Below the pieces are notes generated by a model. That model was not told the origin of the DNA, made no database searches, and saw only the letters and a list, made by a program, of their open reading frames with translations. From the NCBI GenBank assembly GCA_947626545.1, contig CANQSS010000017.1, positions 1 to 42,396 of the forward strand: 42,396 bases of DNA. The letters run 5' to 3'. This DNA is from an uncultured Akkermansia sp. GTDB taxonomy: Bacteria > Verrucomicrobiota > Verrucomicrobiia > Verrucomicrobiales > Akkermansiaceae. How positions within the stretch are numbered: position 1 is the stretch's first letter; every line of letters starts with the position of its first letter. A program made the translations under genes and the position numbers. Shown piece by piece: positions 32,728-42,021 of this stretch.

Positions 32728-34005
32728 ATGAGCCGCAAAAAAAAGCATACAACGGGCGCAAGGATTCTGGTGGTATTGGTAGCTTGCATAGCGTTTGCAT
32801 ATGGGGTTGCCATGGAGGGGAGAGTATCCCAGAAAAAGGATGAACTGGAGAGACAGCAAGTGACTGAGCAAAAAGACGATGCTAATCACAATTCGCAGCG
32901 TGAGAAAACCGCTGCATTTCTCAACACATCCGAACAGGAGAAGACTGCTGCGACTTCCCAATTCCAAGCGACCGAGTCATCTGACACCGCACCTATTCCA
33001 ACGTCGGAGGTTAGGGAACCGGTTGTCGCCGTTGCTGAGCCCTCGGTTCACCACTACAAGCCTCTTCATTGCAGCAACGGCATCTATTCATTGAGCGAAG
33101 CTGCTCGGGCTGGGAAGGTTAAGTTGGTGCGTACACGGCTGAAAGAAGGCTACCCGGTGAACCTGCGCAATGAACAAGGGATGATGCCGTTGCACTTGGC
33201 TGCCCAAGCTGGGCACAAGGATGTGGCAGAGTTACTCATCAACCAAGGGGCAGATGCAATGGCGAGGGATAAGCAGGATCGTACGCCACTCGATTTGGCA
33301 CAGGGGGAAGAAATAAGAGCTCTGCTGAATAATGCCTGCACAGCGCGAAAAGAGGAAATAGCGCTCTTTGATCAAATAGGGCGAGGCGATACCAGTGAGC
33401 TGCGCGCCGCGCTGGAACGTGGAATGCGTGCCGACGTATATGACAAAAGTGGATTGACGCCTATCCTGATAGCAGCTACGGCGGCAAAGAATAAGGAAGC
33501 AGTGGAGCTTCTGCTGAAGGCCGGTGCAACGGTTGGGCTCACGGGAAATGAAAAAAAGACGGCACTGCATGTGGCGGCAGGAATTGGTGCCACTGAGATA
33601 GCGCTTTCTTTGCTTAAGGCTGGTGCAGATCCTATGGCGGAGGCGGGGAACGGTTCGACGGCTTTGCATGAAGCTGTATGGTTTTACCACCCGGATACGC
33701 TACGTGCGCTCCTGCCATATTACAAGAAAAAGAATTACAGCCCAAGTGGGGGATGGGTGGGAACTCCGGCCGGCATGGCGATAGACACTGGGAAAGCCGA
33801 CCTGCTGCAGATCATGCTTGATGCTGGGATGAAAGTGAACGATGCCTGTTTTGCAGAACCTCTGCTTGTACTTGCCACTAGAAAGAACAACGTTTCGATG
33901 ATTAAAATGCTGTTGAAGGCCGGAGCCCGCAAAGACGCAAAGGATCAGCAGGGCAAAACGGCTATGGATTACGCCAGTGGCGAGGCTCGACAATTGCTGA
34001 AATAA
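32728..34005 (+). CDS. Membrane-anchored periplasmic ankyrin-repeat protein
   Basis: A protein of 425 residues. A basic N-terminus and one hydrophobic helix (residues 11-29) form a signal anchor. Residues 30-110 are charged and low in complexity, a tether. Residues 117-200 hold ankyrin repeats (GMMPLHLAAQAGHKDVAELLINQGADAMARDKQDRTPLDLA), and 208-425 a second ankyrin block. Residues 277-425 align without gaps of note with the last 150 residues of the M60 protease encoded next, including KAGA(D/N)PM..AGNG, LLPYY, NYSPSGG/NFSPDGW and MLLKAGARK. The genes are 24 bp apart and clearly one operon. It may anchor, pair with, or block the protease; it has no enzyme motif of its own. Confidence 0.85.
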   Translation: MSRKKKHTTGARILVVLVACIAFAYGVAMEGRVSQKKDELERQQVTEQKDDANHNSQREKTAAFLNTSEQEKTAATSQFQATESSDTAPIPTSEVREPVVAVAEPSVHHYKPLHCSNGIYSLSEAARAGKVKLVRTRLKEGYPVNLRNEQGMMPLHLAAQAGHKDVAELLINQGADAMARDKQDRTPLDLAQGEEIRALLNNACTARKEEIALFDQIGRGDTSELRAALERGMRADVYDKSGLTPILIAATAAKNKEAVELLLKAGATVGLTGNEKKTALHVAAGIGATEIALSLLKAGADPMAEAGNGSTALHEAVWFYHPDTLRALLPYYKKKNYSPSGGWVGTPAGMAIDTGKADLLQIMLDAGMKVNDACFAEPLLVLATRKNNVSMIKMLLKAGARKDAKDQQGKTAMDYASGEARQLLK

Positions 34006-34029
34006 TTTTCTAACCAACGATAACAAACT

Positions 34030-36450
34030 ATGCGATACATTGCCACAGCTATTTGCTTGTTGCTAACGGCCGCACTGTGGGCAGACCAAAAGGAAGAAGT
34101 GCCCAAATGCACGGATTACACGGGAATCAACGAGGGAGTGCCGGAGCAAAAATACCGCAATCGAATTATTTGCGCCTATCTGAGTAAGGACACCTTCTGC
34201 AAGCGATTGAAAACGAGTGCGTATTCCTCTTTCGAGAACCCTACAGGCATATATTTTAGTCGAGGAGATAAGGTGACCATTAGTGTGAGCGGCATACAGG
34301 GCAATCCTCTCACGCTCATCGTACACGATTTCGATAGAGGAGGCACGCACGACGAATACAAGCTTGTCGAAGGAGAGAATACATTCAATATCAAGAACCC
34401 TGGGTTGGGATACCTGGATTACCGTTCCGATATGCCGGAAAACGCACAGCCGGTAAAAGTGAGTATTCAGGGTGGTCAGATTAATGGTGTCTTTACGCCG
34501 CAGGATGACCGTGACACATGGAAACGTCTGCTGCGCGATGCAAAATGCAACATCCTCGATCTGCTCGGGGAGCGCTGCCAGCTCACGTATGATGTAGAAT
34601 CGTTGCGCAAATACTGCCCGGAAAAAGGACCGGAGCTTCTTGCTCTCTACGACCGAATCATCGAGATTGAGCAAAACGATATTTTAGGCTGGAAGTACGA
34701 CGGCAGTCACCCGGGGAACCACATCCACGGTCGTGTTCAGTGGGGTGGCTACATGCACGCGGATGGGTATGGCGGCGCATTCAATTATCAGACAATGGAC
34801 GGGTTGGCAAACCCGGATCAACTCCGGAAAAACGCATGGGGTGTGGCGCATGAGTTCGGGCACGTGAACCAAACGCGCCCCGGCATGAATTGGGGCGGTA
34901 CCACGGAGGTGACTAACAATATTTGTTCCTCCGCTGTCAACTATTTCTTTACGCCGGAAGAAACACGGTTAGAGCATGAAGAAAGTGATAACGCCGACAG
35001 AAATTACATGCGAGGAGGTCGATTCGACTGTTTTATACACAGTGCAGTGGTCAAACACCAGGTGTGGCAGTTCCAAGCGGGAGCGGATCATGGATTGCAT
35101 GCGCCGCTCAAGCGTTTGGAGGGCGGTGATCCCTTTGTGGCTGTCATGCCATTCTGGCAGCTCTATTTGTACAACACAAAAGCTCGTGGTAATGAGCGAT
35201 TCTTGCCGGATATCTACCACGACGTGCGTGTGACGGACGAGAGCAAAATGACCAATGGTCAGCTGCGCATGCTCTTTATCAAGCGCGCGTGTGATGCGGC
35301 GAAACTCAACTTTTCGCAATATTTCCTGCAGGTCGGCATGGCGGCTCCTATTGATCGTGAGGTGGATGACTACGGAATCAGCTTCTCCACGGTGACCGAA
35401 GAAATGGTGCAAGAAGTGTTAGATTACGCTGCTCGCTACCCTGAACCTGACTCAACAGTCATTTGCTACATCTCGGCTAATAATGTGGATATCTTTCGCA
35501 ACAAGTTGCCGATAGAAAAGTCACCGAATGCGCCGGACATTCAGCTGCCTATTAAACAGGTGGATATTCCGCCCGATGCGTGGAAAAATGCCGTAGCATT
35601 TGAGGCTTACAACGGCGATCGCTTGTTGCGCGTCTCCATTCGCGGACTCAACCATAAGGACAATGAAACTACCACAGTTGTTTGTCCACCGGAAACGGAT
35701 ATTCTGAAGGCCGTGCAGTGGGACGGCAAACGCGTAACCATTGCTTGCCTCTCCGATGATCCGGGAGTGCGCCGCCGGTGGGAGGAGGGAATAAAGCTGA
35801 ATCGCCTCTTCCGCGCCATACGCGACAAGAAGAGCAAAGATTTTAAGGAAGAACTGGTCGGCGTTGATGTTAACGCCGCCGTGGGAGAGAACGGGAATAG
35901 CCTGATGGAGGAGGCTATTATGCGACAGAACCTCAGCGCGGTGGAAACGCTGCTGGCTGCTGGGGCAAACCCGAATACTTCGAGCCCCAAAAATGGCAAA
36001 ACTCCACTGCACGTGGCGGCAGGATACGACAACGCAGAGATTGTGGAAACTCTACTGAAGGCGGGTGCGAATCCGATGGTGCAAGCCGGTAATGGCGCCT
36101 ACCCAATTCACGAAGCCGTTTGGTACGAAAAGCCTGCTCCCCTGCGCGTTCTGTTGCCGTACTACCGCGAGATGAACTTTAGCCCGGATGGTTGGGGTAA
36201 CGGCTACCCGGTGACCATGGCTCTCTCCAAGAAAAACCCGCAGTTGCTCAAGGAGATTCTCAAGGCTGGATTGGATGTGAATGATAAACGATTTGCCAAA
36301 GAACCTCTGCTCACCATTGCCGTCAAAAACAATCGCGAGGACATGGTAAAACTGCTGCTCAAAGCTAAAGCTCGCAAGGAAGCCCCAGATGCCCATGGGA
36401 AAAAAGCTTTGTACTACGCCAAGGGGAGCATCCGCGACCTGCTCAAATAA
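34030..36450 (+). CDS. Secreted M60-family metallopeptidase fused to ankyrin repeats
   Basis: A protein of 806 residues. A signal peptide (1-18) is followed by an N-terminal beta-rich region (about 55-150; YFSRGDKVTISVSGI is the typical M60 lead-in) and the gluzincin catalytic core (about 160-420). The zinc site is HEFGHVNQ (His274, Glu275, His278) with the third ligand Glu293, fitting HExxH-x(8-28)-E. M60/enhancin-type peptidases act on mucin-like glycoproteins in gut bacteria. Residues 480-580 form a beta-rich domain. Residues 600-806 are ankyrin repeats paralogous to those of the preceding gene. M60 proteins normally carry carbohydrate-binding or Ig-like modules, so an ankyrin tail is unusual. 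The substrate (host mucin or a bacterial glycoprotein) is inferred. The stop lies 7 bp from the convergent RND gene. Confidence 0.88.
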   Translation: MRYIATAICLLLTAALWADQKEEVPKCTDYTGINEGVPEQKYRNRIICAYLSKDTFCKRLKTSAYSSFENPTGIYFSRGDKVTISVSGIQGNPLTLIVHDFDRGGTHDEYKLVEGENTFNIKNPGLGYLDYRSDMPENAQPVKVSIQGGQINGVFTPQDDRDTWKRLLRDAKCNILDLLGERCQLTYDVESLRKYCPEKGPELLALYDRIIEIEQNDILGWKYDGSHPGNHIHGRVQWGGYMHADGYGGAFNYQTMDGLANPDQLRKNAWGVAHEFGHVNQTRPGMNWGGTTEVTNNICSSAVNYFFTPEETRLEHEESDNADRNYMRGGRFDCFIHSAVVKHQVWQFQAGADHGLHAPLKRLEGGDPFVAVMPFWQLYLYNTKARGNERFLPDIYHDVRVTDESKMTNGQLRMLFIKRACDAAKLNFSQYFLQVGMAAPIDREVDDYGISFSTVTEEMVQEVLDYAARYPEPDSTVICYISANNVDIFRNKLPIEKSPNAPDIQLPIKQVDIPPDAWKNAVAFEAYNGDRLLRVSIRGLNHKDNETTTVVCPPETDILKAVQWDGKRVTIACLSDDPGVRRRWEEGIKLNRLFRAIRDKKSKDFKEELVGVDVNAAVGENGNSLMEEAIMRQNLSAVETLLAAGANPNTSSPKNGKTPLHVAAGYDNAEIVETLLKAGANPMVQAGNGAYPIHEAVWYEKPAPLRVLLPYYREMNFSPDGWGNGYPVTMALSKKNPQLLKEILKAGLDVNDKRFAKEPLLTIAVKNNREDMVKLLLKAKARKEAPDAHGKKALYYAKGSIRDLLK

Positions 36451-36457
36451 GGCAACA

Positions 36458-39400
36458 TCAGCTATTTTTATGGTGGATGAGCGCGTAGGCGAAGTCACGC
36501 ATGCGGGCAAAGAGGGCGTAGAGACCGGGGGTGAGGAAGATTCCGAAGAGTGTAGCGAGCATCATGCCGCAGAAGGTTGTGATGCCTATTTCTTGGCGGC
36601 TGGCTGCGCCGGATCCGGTGGCGACAACCATGGGCAGCACACCGAAGATGAAGGAAATAGCCGTCATGAGCACGGCTCGGAAACGGAGGCCGGCGCCGTT
36701 CATGGCGGCTTGCTTGACAGGGGTGTGATTCTGCTCATGATCCTCCTTGCTGAATTCCACCATGAGGATGGCGTTTTTGGCTGATAAGCCGATGAGCATT
36801 AAGATACCCAATTGCACATAAATGGAGAGTGATAAACCGAAAAGGTGTACGCCCATGAGAGCGCCAAGTGTGGCGACGCTCACCGTAAGCATAACCGGAA
36901 CCGGGGTTGTCCAACTCTCGTACTGCCCTACCAGGAAAAGGTATGCAAAGAGGATAGCCAAAGCGACCAGCATGCCGATTTTCCCGGTGTTCTGGCGCTC
37001 TTGGAAAGAGAGATCCTTCCAAGAGACCATCCACTGACGGTTATTGCCGGCCTGACGCTCTTCTTGGTTGATCTCTTTGATCGTATCTTCAATGAGTTGC
37101 ATGACTTCTCCGGAACTCACGCCGGGAGCGGGCATCACCGTGATGTCCGCGCTCATGTACTGATTAAAGCGGGCGTACTGAGCCGGTCCCATAGCGTAGG
37201 AGAGCGAACACACTGCGGAGAGGGGAACCATAAGCCCTTTCTCATTACGCACCATTTGATTAAGGATGTCATCCGGTGTGCGACGGTCGTGCGTGGCTCC
37301 CTGTATCATCACCTTAAAATTGAAGCCGTTAAGAGTATAATCATTTACATAGGAGGAAGCCATCACGCTTTGCAGCGTACTGAAAATTGTGTTCACCGGG
37401 ATGCCGAGCGATTGCGCCTTGTCGCGGTTGATTTCCAGGCGAATCTGTGGGTTTTCGGCGTTGTATTCACTTCGAGCGAGCGAAACCTTATCGGGGTGTG
37501 CCTGCAAGCGCTGTTGAATTTCTTTGACCATGTTGCCCATATCCAGGGTAGTCGCATCGCCGGAAACCTGCAATACCATGGACACGCCGCCCGTGATTCC
37601 CAAGCCCATGATCGCAGGTGGCGTGACCGCCATAATGGAGGCCTCCGGGATATCGGCGCAGGCTTCATTCACGCGCTGGGCAATGGCGGAAACGTGAAGA
37701 TCCGGGGTCGTGCGCTCGCTCCAGTTTTTGAGCTGGATAATCATCATGGCACTGCTCTCTCCGGATCCGGTTGTAAAGCTGTAGCCGCTTTGGGCGCTGA
37801 CGGCACGGATGCCGGGGATCTTGCTTACGCGTTCTTCAAGCTGTCGCAGCACCTTGTCCGTACGCTGTTTAGCAGTGGCGGTACCCTCCATGGTAATCAT
37901 CACAAAGAGCGCGCCTTTGTCCTCGGTGGGCACAAACGAGTTTTTGATCATTCCCGGAGCCAGGAAGTCTGCAAAGTGCAGACCGCCGGAATTGGGGGCG
38001 GCTCCCTTCATCACGGGGGCTTTTTTCTGCTGACCGCCATGCACAAGGTTTTGCCACCAAATCGGAGAGCCATTGAAATACATGTAGTTGGCTCCCAGAA
38101 CGGCCAGAAGCACCAGCACCGTGAGCCACGCATTGCGCACCAGGATTCCCGCGCCGAAGAGGTAAATGCGCCTCCCAATCTCCATGAACTTGTTGAATGG
38201 CCAGAACAGCAATGTGAAAAAGCGGTTTTCTTTGGAGCCAGCTGGTTTTAGAATGAGTGAGCAAAGGGCAGGGGAGAGCGTGAGGGCATTGAAAGTCGAA
38301 ATACACAGTGCCACGCACATCGTCACAGAAAATTGAGTGTATATCACTCCCACCATGCCGCCGTAGAAGGCAATGGGAACGTACACGGCCAGTGTCACCA
38401 GCGTGGTGGCGATGATAGCTCCGGTAATTTGGCGCATGCTCTTGAGGGTGGCCTCCTTGGGCGACAGCTTCTCCTCTTGGATAAGGCGCATCACGTTCTC
38501 CACCACCACAATGGCATCATCCACCAGCGAACCGATCACCAAAATCAGCCCGAACATCGTGAGTACGTTGATGCTGTAGCCCAGCGCATACATGATCATA
38601 AACGCGCCCAGCAGGGAAATCGGGATAGCCAGCGCAGGAATGAGTGTTGCCCTCCAATCCTGAAGGAACAGGTATGTGACTGCGACGACCAGAATGAGCG
38701 CTAGTACCAGCGTGAATACGATTTCCTCCATGGTGGCACTGATAGCCTCCGTGGGATCATAACCCATTGTCCACTCCATGCCATCAGGCATATTCGGCTC
38801 TATTTGCTTCATCATCGCCTGCACGGCTTCCACTGTGGCCAAGGCGTTAGCTTCGTTGTTGCGGTGGATGATCATACCGACAGCATCTTTGCCGTTGAGA
38901 CGGCTGTAGCCGGAATTACGCTCGGCGCCGAGTTCGATGACGGCAATGTCCTTGAGTTTGGTCACATGGCCGTCCTCTCCGCGTTTCACGATGGTGTCGC
39001 CGAATTGCTCCGCCGTGCGCAAGCGTCCCGTGGCTGTCACCTTGAAGGTGGCGTAGGATTGCTCATCCTCGGCGCCCACCGAACCTGCAGCGGCTTGGAT
39101 ATTCTGAGAAGAAATGGCATCGTTGACATCCTGCGGGGTGATATTGAGCGCACTCATGCGGGTGCTGTTCATCCACACGCGCATGGCGTAGTTGCGAGAC
39201 GAGATGATGTCCACTTCTGACACACCGTCCACTTGACCTATGCGGTCGCGTACATTCATGCGCACCCAGTTGGCAAGCTCCAGCACGCTCATCTTGTTTT
39301 CATCGCACATGAAGTTGATGAAACAGAGCATGTCGCCGGAACGCTTGTGGATATTGTAGCCCGTTTGTTTGATCTCGGCAGGGAGTTTTGACTCTACTTG

Positions 39401-39739
39401 CTTGATGGCATTGGACACGTTCACAAAAGCCATGTCGTCATTTGTGCCGGTCTCGAAAATGAGGGTGAGCATGTAGGTGCCATTGTTGGCGCAAGTGGAG
39501 TAGAAGTAGAGCAGATTCTCCATGCCGATGAGCTGCTCTTCTACCGGGGCTGCAACGACTTCAGCCAATTCCTCAGCGCTGGCGCCGCTATAAGTCATTC
39601 GCACGCTGATGGTAGGCGGGGACACCTCTGGGTACTCGGCAATAGGCATCTTTGTGAGACACAGCAAGCCGCCCAGCATCATGAGGATGGAAACAACGAA
39701 GGCTAACTTCGGACGGTGAATAAAAAGATCGGAAAACAT
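36458..39739 (-). CDS. RND efflux transporter, inner-membrane pump (AcrB-like, HAE1)
   Basis: A proton-driven multidrug pump of 1093 residues with the two-fold repeat of RND proteins: a helix, a large periplasmic loop, then six helices, twice. The proton-relay acids are in LVDDAIVVVEN (near 405-408, AcrB Asp407/408), and GLSAKNAILMVEFS lies in the second half, in AcrB the site of the Lys940 relay. The loop after the first membrane block is extended (about 525-590) and includes QQKKAPVMKGAAPNSGG. It lies 25 bp after the adaptor gene in one operon. No outer-membrane factor gene (TolC/OprM type) is in the window. Confidence 0.94.
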   Translation of the reverse strand: MFSDLFIHRPKLAFVVSILMMLGGLLCLTKMPIAEYPEVSPPTISVRMTYSGASAEELAEVVAAPVEEQLIGMENLLYFYSTCANNGTYMLTLIFETGTNDDMAFVNVSNAIKQVESKLPAEIKQTGYNIHKRSGDMLCFINFMCDENKMSVLELANWVRMNVRDRIGQVDGVSEVDIISSRNYAMRVWMNSTRMSALNITPQDVNDAISSQNIQAAAGSVGAEDEQSYATFKVTATGRLRTAEQFGDTIVKRGEDGHVTKLKDIAVIELGAERNSGYSRLNGKDAVGMIIHRNNEANALATVEAVQAMMKQIEPNMPDGMEWTMGYDPTEAISATMEEIVFTLVLALILVVAVTYLFLQDWRATLIPALAIPISLLGAFMIMYALGYSINVLTMFGLILVIGSLVDDAIVVVENVMRLIQEEKLSPKEATLKSMRQITGAIIATTLVTLAVYVPIAFYGGMVGVIYTQFSVTMCVALCISTFNALTLSPALCSLILKPAGSKENRFFTLLFWPFNKFMEIGRRIYLFGAGILVRNAWLTVLVLLAVLGANYMYFNGSPIWWQNLVHGGQQKKAPVMKGAAPNSGGLHFADFLAPGMIKNSFVPTEDKGALFVMITMEGTATAKQRTDKVLRQLEERVSKIPGIRAVSAQSGYSFTTGSGESSAMMIIQLKNWSERTTPDLHVSAIAQRVNEACADIPEASIMAVTPPAIMGLGITGGVSMVLQVSGDATTLDMGNMVKEIQQRLQAHPDKVSLARSEYNAENPQIRLEINRDKAQSLGIPVNTIFSTLQSVMASSYVNDYTLNGFNFKVMIQGATHDRRTPDDILNQMVRNEKGLMVPLSAVCSLSYAMGPAQYARFNQYMSADITVMPAPGVSSGEVMQLIEDTIKEINQEERQAGNNRQWMVSWKDLSFQERQNTGKIGMLVALAILFAYLFLVGQYESWTTPVPVMLTVSVATLGALMGVHLFGLSLSIYVQLGILMLIGLSAKNAILMVEFSKEDHEQNHTPVKQAAMNGAGLRFRAVLMTAISFIFGVLPMVVATGSGAASRQEIGITTFCGMMLATLFGIFLTPGLYALFARMRDFAYALIHHKNS

Positions 39740-39764
39740 GGTCGTTTTTTTGGGAAAAGATTTC

Positions 39765-41906
39765 TTATTGCTCGGAAACTACGGGAGTGCCATCCTCCAA
39801 TGCAGCGAGATTCGTCGTGATGACCTGATCACCTTGCTGCACTCCGTCATAAACTGGGATAAGACCATCGTCGGTGGCCGTGCCGCAATGAATTCGTGTG
39901 AGTTTGGCGCGACCGTTATGCAACATGTAGGCGTAATGCCCGCGGGTATCGGTAAGGACAGCAGTGGACGGGATGGCGGGCACAGGTTGGTCGCTACGTC
40001 GACCAACGCGAATGGTAACCACACCGCCGGGTTGCAGGATGTGTTCTTTATTTTCAAAAACACCCCAGATATTGATAGTATCCGTAGAAGCTTGCACTAA
40101 ATTATCGCAGAAAGCCACGCGGCCTTTTTCTGGTAGCACCTTGCCGGTGGCAGTTACCAGTGAGATATCCGCATCCTCCGTCAGTTTATCCACCGTGCCG
40201 AAATGAGAGAGAATAGCACTTTCGCTCAGTGAAAATCGCACGTAAATGGGACTGAGTTGCACGAGCGTGGCTAGCGGTGACTTCATGTCGGCAATGTAAT
40301 TTCCTTTGGAGAAGTTTACACGACCGATGCGCCCATCCATCCAAGCGCGTATCGTGCAGCGCGACAGGTTGTCCTTTGCAATAATCAGAGCCGCCTCAGC
40401 GCCGGATTTGAGGGCTAGAAGCTCATTGAGTGCGGCCTCAGCACTCTCCAATTCATCGCGACTTGTGGCGTTTCGTTTCACGAGTTCCTCTTGTCGCGCC
40501 AGCTTGGTACGGGCATCGGCGATACGCACATCCAGTACACTGATGGCAGATTGTTGGGCATCTACCATGGCCTGGTAACGGGTGGGGTCGATGGAGAAAA
40601 GAATATCCCCTTTCTGCACGCGATCACCCTCCTTGAAGGTCGGTTCTGCCAGAATGCCTTGCACGAGTGGGCGTATGTCCACTCGGTTGATGGCTTCCAC
40701 ACGCGCGCCATTGCATTCCAGCACAGTGGGATCGGCAATGAGTTTGGCTGTGGCCACTTGCACGGGCACGGCGAGTTCCGCTTGCGATGCGCTGTCGGCT
40801 GAGGGTTTCGAGCTGCGCATACTCTTCTGCTCAGGGAACACCGGGACCACCTTCGCTCCTTGTCGCGTCTTGTGGGCGCCATCGGTGATCACCGTTTCCC
40901 CCGGTTTGAGGCCTTCGTAAATAGATTGGAGCCGTCCCCGGATAGCTCCGGACACCACATCACGTCGTGCCACTGTTCCGTCTTCAGCTACAGTATAAAC
41001 GAAAGAGCCAGCAGCATCGTGCTGTACTGCGGTAAGTGGCACTGTCGTCACCTCCATTGTATCGGTGAGAGAGATCAACAAAGCTCCAATACCGCGGGGA
41101 ATCAGCGTGTGTTCTTCGTTCGGGAAATTGGCCCATAAGGTGTAGGAATCTGTACTGCCCGACACCTGATTATCCACGATTTCTATCGTACCGGAAGAAG
41201 GATATTGGGCGCCGCTGGCGGTAATGAGCCGCACATCTGCCACAGAGCCAATGCGTCGTGGACCACCGAACGCACCGTTTACATCCGATTGACTGAGCGG
41301 GAAGCGGACGTAGATAGGATCTACTTGGGTGATCGTGGCCAACTGTTCGCCGACGGTAATGTAGTTACCATTGGAGAATTCCACACGTCCGATGCGACCG
41401 GAGATTTCGGCGCGGATGGTGCAGTCTTCCAAGTCCTTTTTCGCTTTAGCGAGGTCAGCTTGAGCACCGGTACGGCTCGCTTTGAGCTCCTCCAGCTTGG
41501 CTAGGGCTGTTTCCATTTCCTCTTTGGATGTCGCAAAATCCGCTGCGAGTTTGGAAAGACGTCTATGATTATTGGTGGCGTATATAATCTGGGCATCAAT
41601 ACGTGCGAGGTCGGCCTCAGCTTGCTGCACAGCGGCCTGGTAGCGCAGTGGATCGATGCGGAAAAGCACGTCCCCTTCCTTCACCAGCGCCCCCTCCTTG
41701 CAATCAGTTGCAAGGAGAAGGCCTTCCACAGCCGCACGCACATGAACCGTACGAATGGCCTCCACATGGCCGATGCTACGGCGTGCGACATAGTCGTGCC
41801 CGGTGGTTGCTTTTTCTACCTGGACGTGCTCCGGTTGCCCGAGCATAGGCAAAGCCTGTGCCACCCCAATGATTGAAAGAGCACCTGTCAAAAAAACATA
41901 CTTCAT
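39765..41906 (-). CDS. RND periplasmic adaptor, two adaptor units fused in tandem
   Basis: A protein of 713 residues, about twice the usual adaptor length. A signal peptide (MKYVFLTGALSIIGVAQA) leads two complete HlyD/AcrA-type units in a row, about 35-360 and 375-713. Each has a lipoyl half-motif (VEGLLLATDCKEGALVKEGDVLFRIDP and VQGILAEPTFKEGDRVQKGDILFSIDP), a helical hairpin, the second lipoyl half (RIGRVEFSNGNYI and RIGRVNFSKGNYI), a beta-barrel (IYVRFPLS and IYVRFSLS) and a membrane-proximal domain. The second unit has no signal of its own. Adaptors work as hexamers, so this protein could build the ring from three chains. ATG 41906 is chosen for the signal peptide; longer in-frame starts lie upstream. 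Confidence 0.9.
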   Translation of the reverse strand: MKYVFLTGALSIIGVAQALPMLGQPEHVQVEKATTGHDYVARRSIGHVEAIRTVHVRAAVEGLLLATDCKEGALVKEGDVLFRIDPLRYQAAVQQAEADLARIDAQIIYATNNHRRLSKLAADFATSKEEMETALAKLEELKASRTGAQADLAKAKKDLEDCTIRAEISGRIGRVEFSNGNYITVGEQLATITQVDPIYVRFPLSQSDVNGAFGGPRRIGSVADVRLITASGAQYPSSGTIEIVDNQVSGSTDSYTLWANFPNEEHTLIPRGIGALLISLTDTMEVTTVPLTAVQHDAAGSFVYTVAEDGTVARRDVVSGAIRGRLQSIYEGLKPGETVITDGAHKTRQGAKVVPVFPEQKSMRSSKPSADSASQAELAVPVQVATAKLIADPTVLECNGARVEAINRVDIRPLVQGILAEPTFKEGDRVQKGDILFSIDPTRYQAMVDAQQSAISVLDVRIADARTKLARQEELVKRNATSRDELESAEAALNELLALKSGAEAALIIAKDNLSRCTIRAWMDGRIGRVNFSKGNYIADMKSPLATLVQLSPIYVRFSLSESAILSHFGTVDKLTEDADISLVTATGKVLPEKGRVAFCDNLVQASTDTINIWGVFENKEHILQPGGVVTIRVGRRSDQPVPAIPSTAVLTDTRGHYAYMLHNGRAKLTRIHCGTATDDGLIPVYDGVQQGDQVITTNLAALEDGTPVVSEQ

Positions 41907-41912
41907 ATACCA

Positions 41913-41941
41913 ATTGTACGTATCTTTTGCTTCTATTTTTA
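41913..41941 (-). promoter_or_regulatory. Predicted promoter of the RND operon
   Basis: Minus strand: -10 TACAAT (41913-41918), 6 nt before the ATG, with a poor -35 TAAAAA (41936-41941) at 17 bp. A weak -35 fits a promoter that needs an activator, and the 16-nt motif lies 14 bp upstream of it. Confidence 0.35.
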
Positions 41942-41955
41942 CCACCGATATGCAC

Positions 41956-41971
41956 ATCCGTCCCAAGAAAA
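41956..41971 (-). promoter_or_regulatory. TTTTCTTGGGACGGAT upstream motif, site 3
   Basis: The third exact copy of the 16-nt word, read on the minus strand, 49 bp upstream of the adaptor start codon. It shares a further TGTGC with site 2 downstream of the core. Confidence 0.4.
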
Positions 41972-42021
41972 AGCGATTCCAATATTCAGTCATCGGCGCG
42001 TAATGTAGCATAATGTCTTCA

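Noticed and set aside
36845..38251. A 468-codon open frame opposite the RND pump gene
   Set aside because: Its composition is that of a reverse-strand shadow; the RND protein on the other strand is unambiguous.
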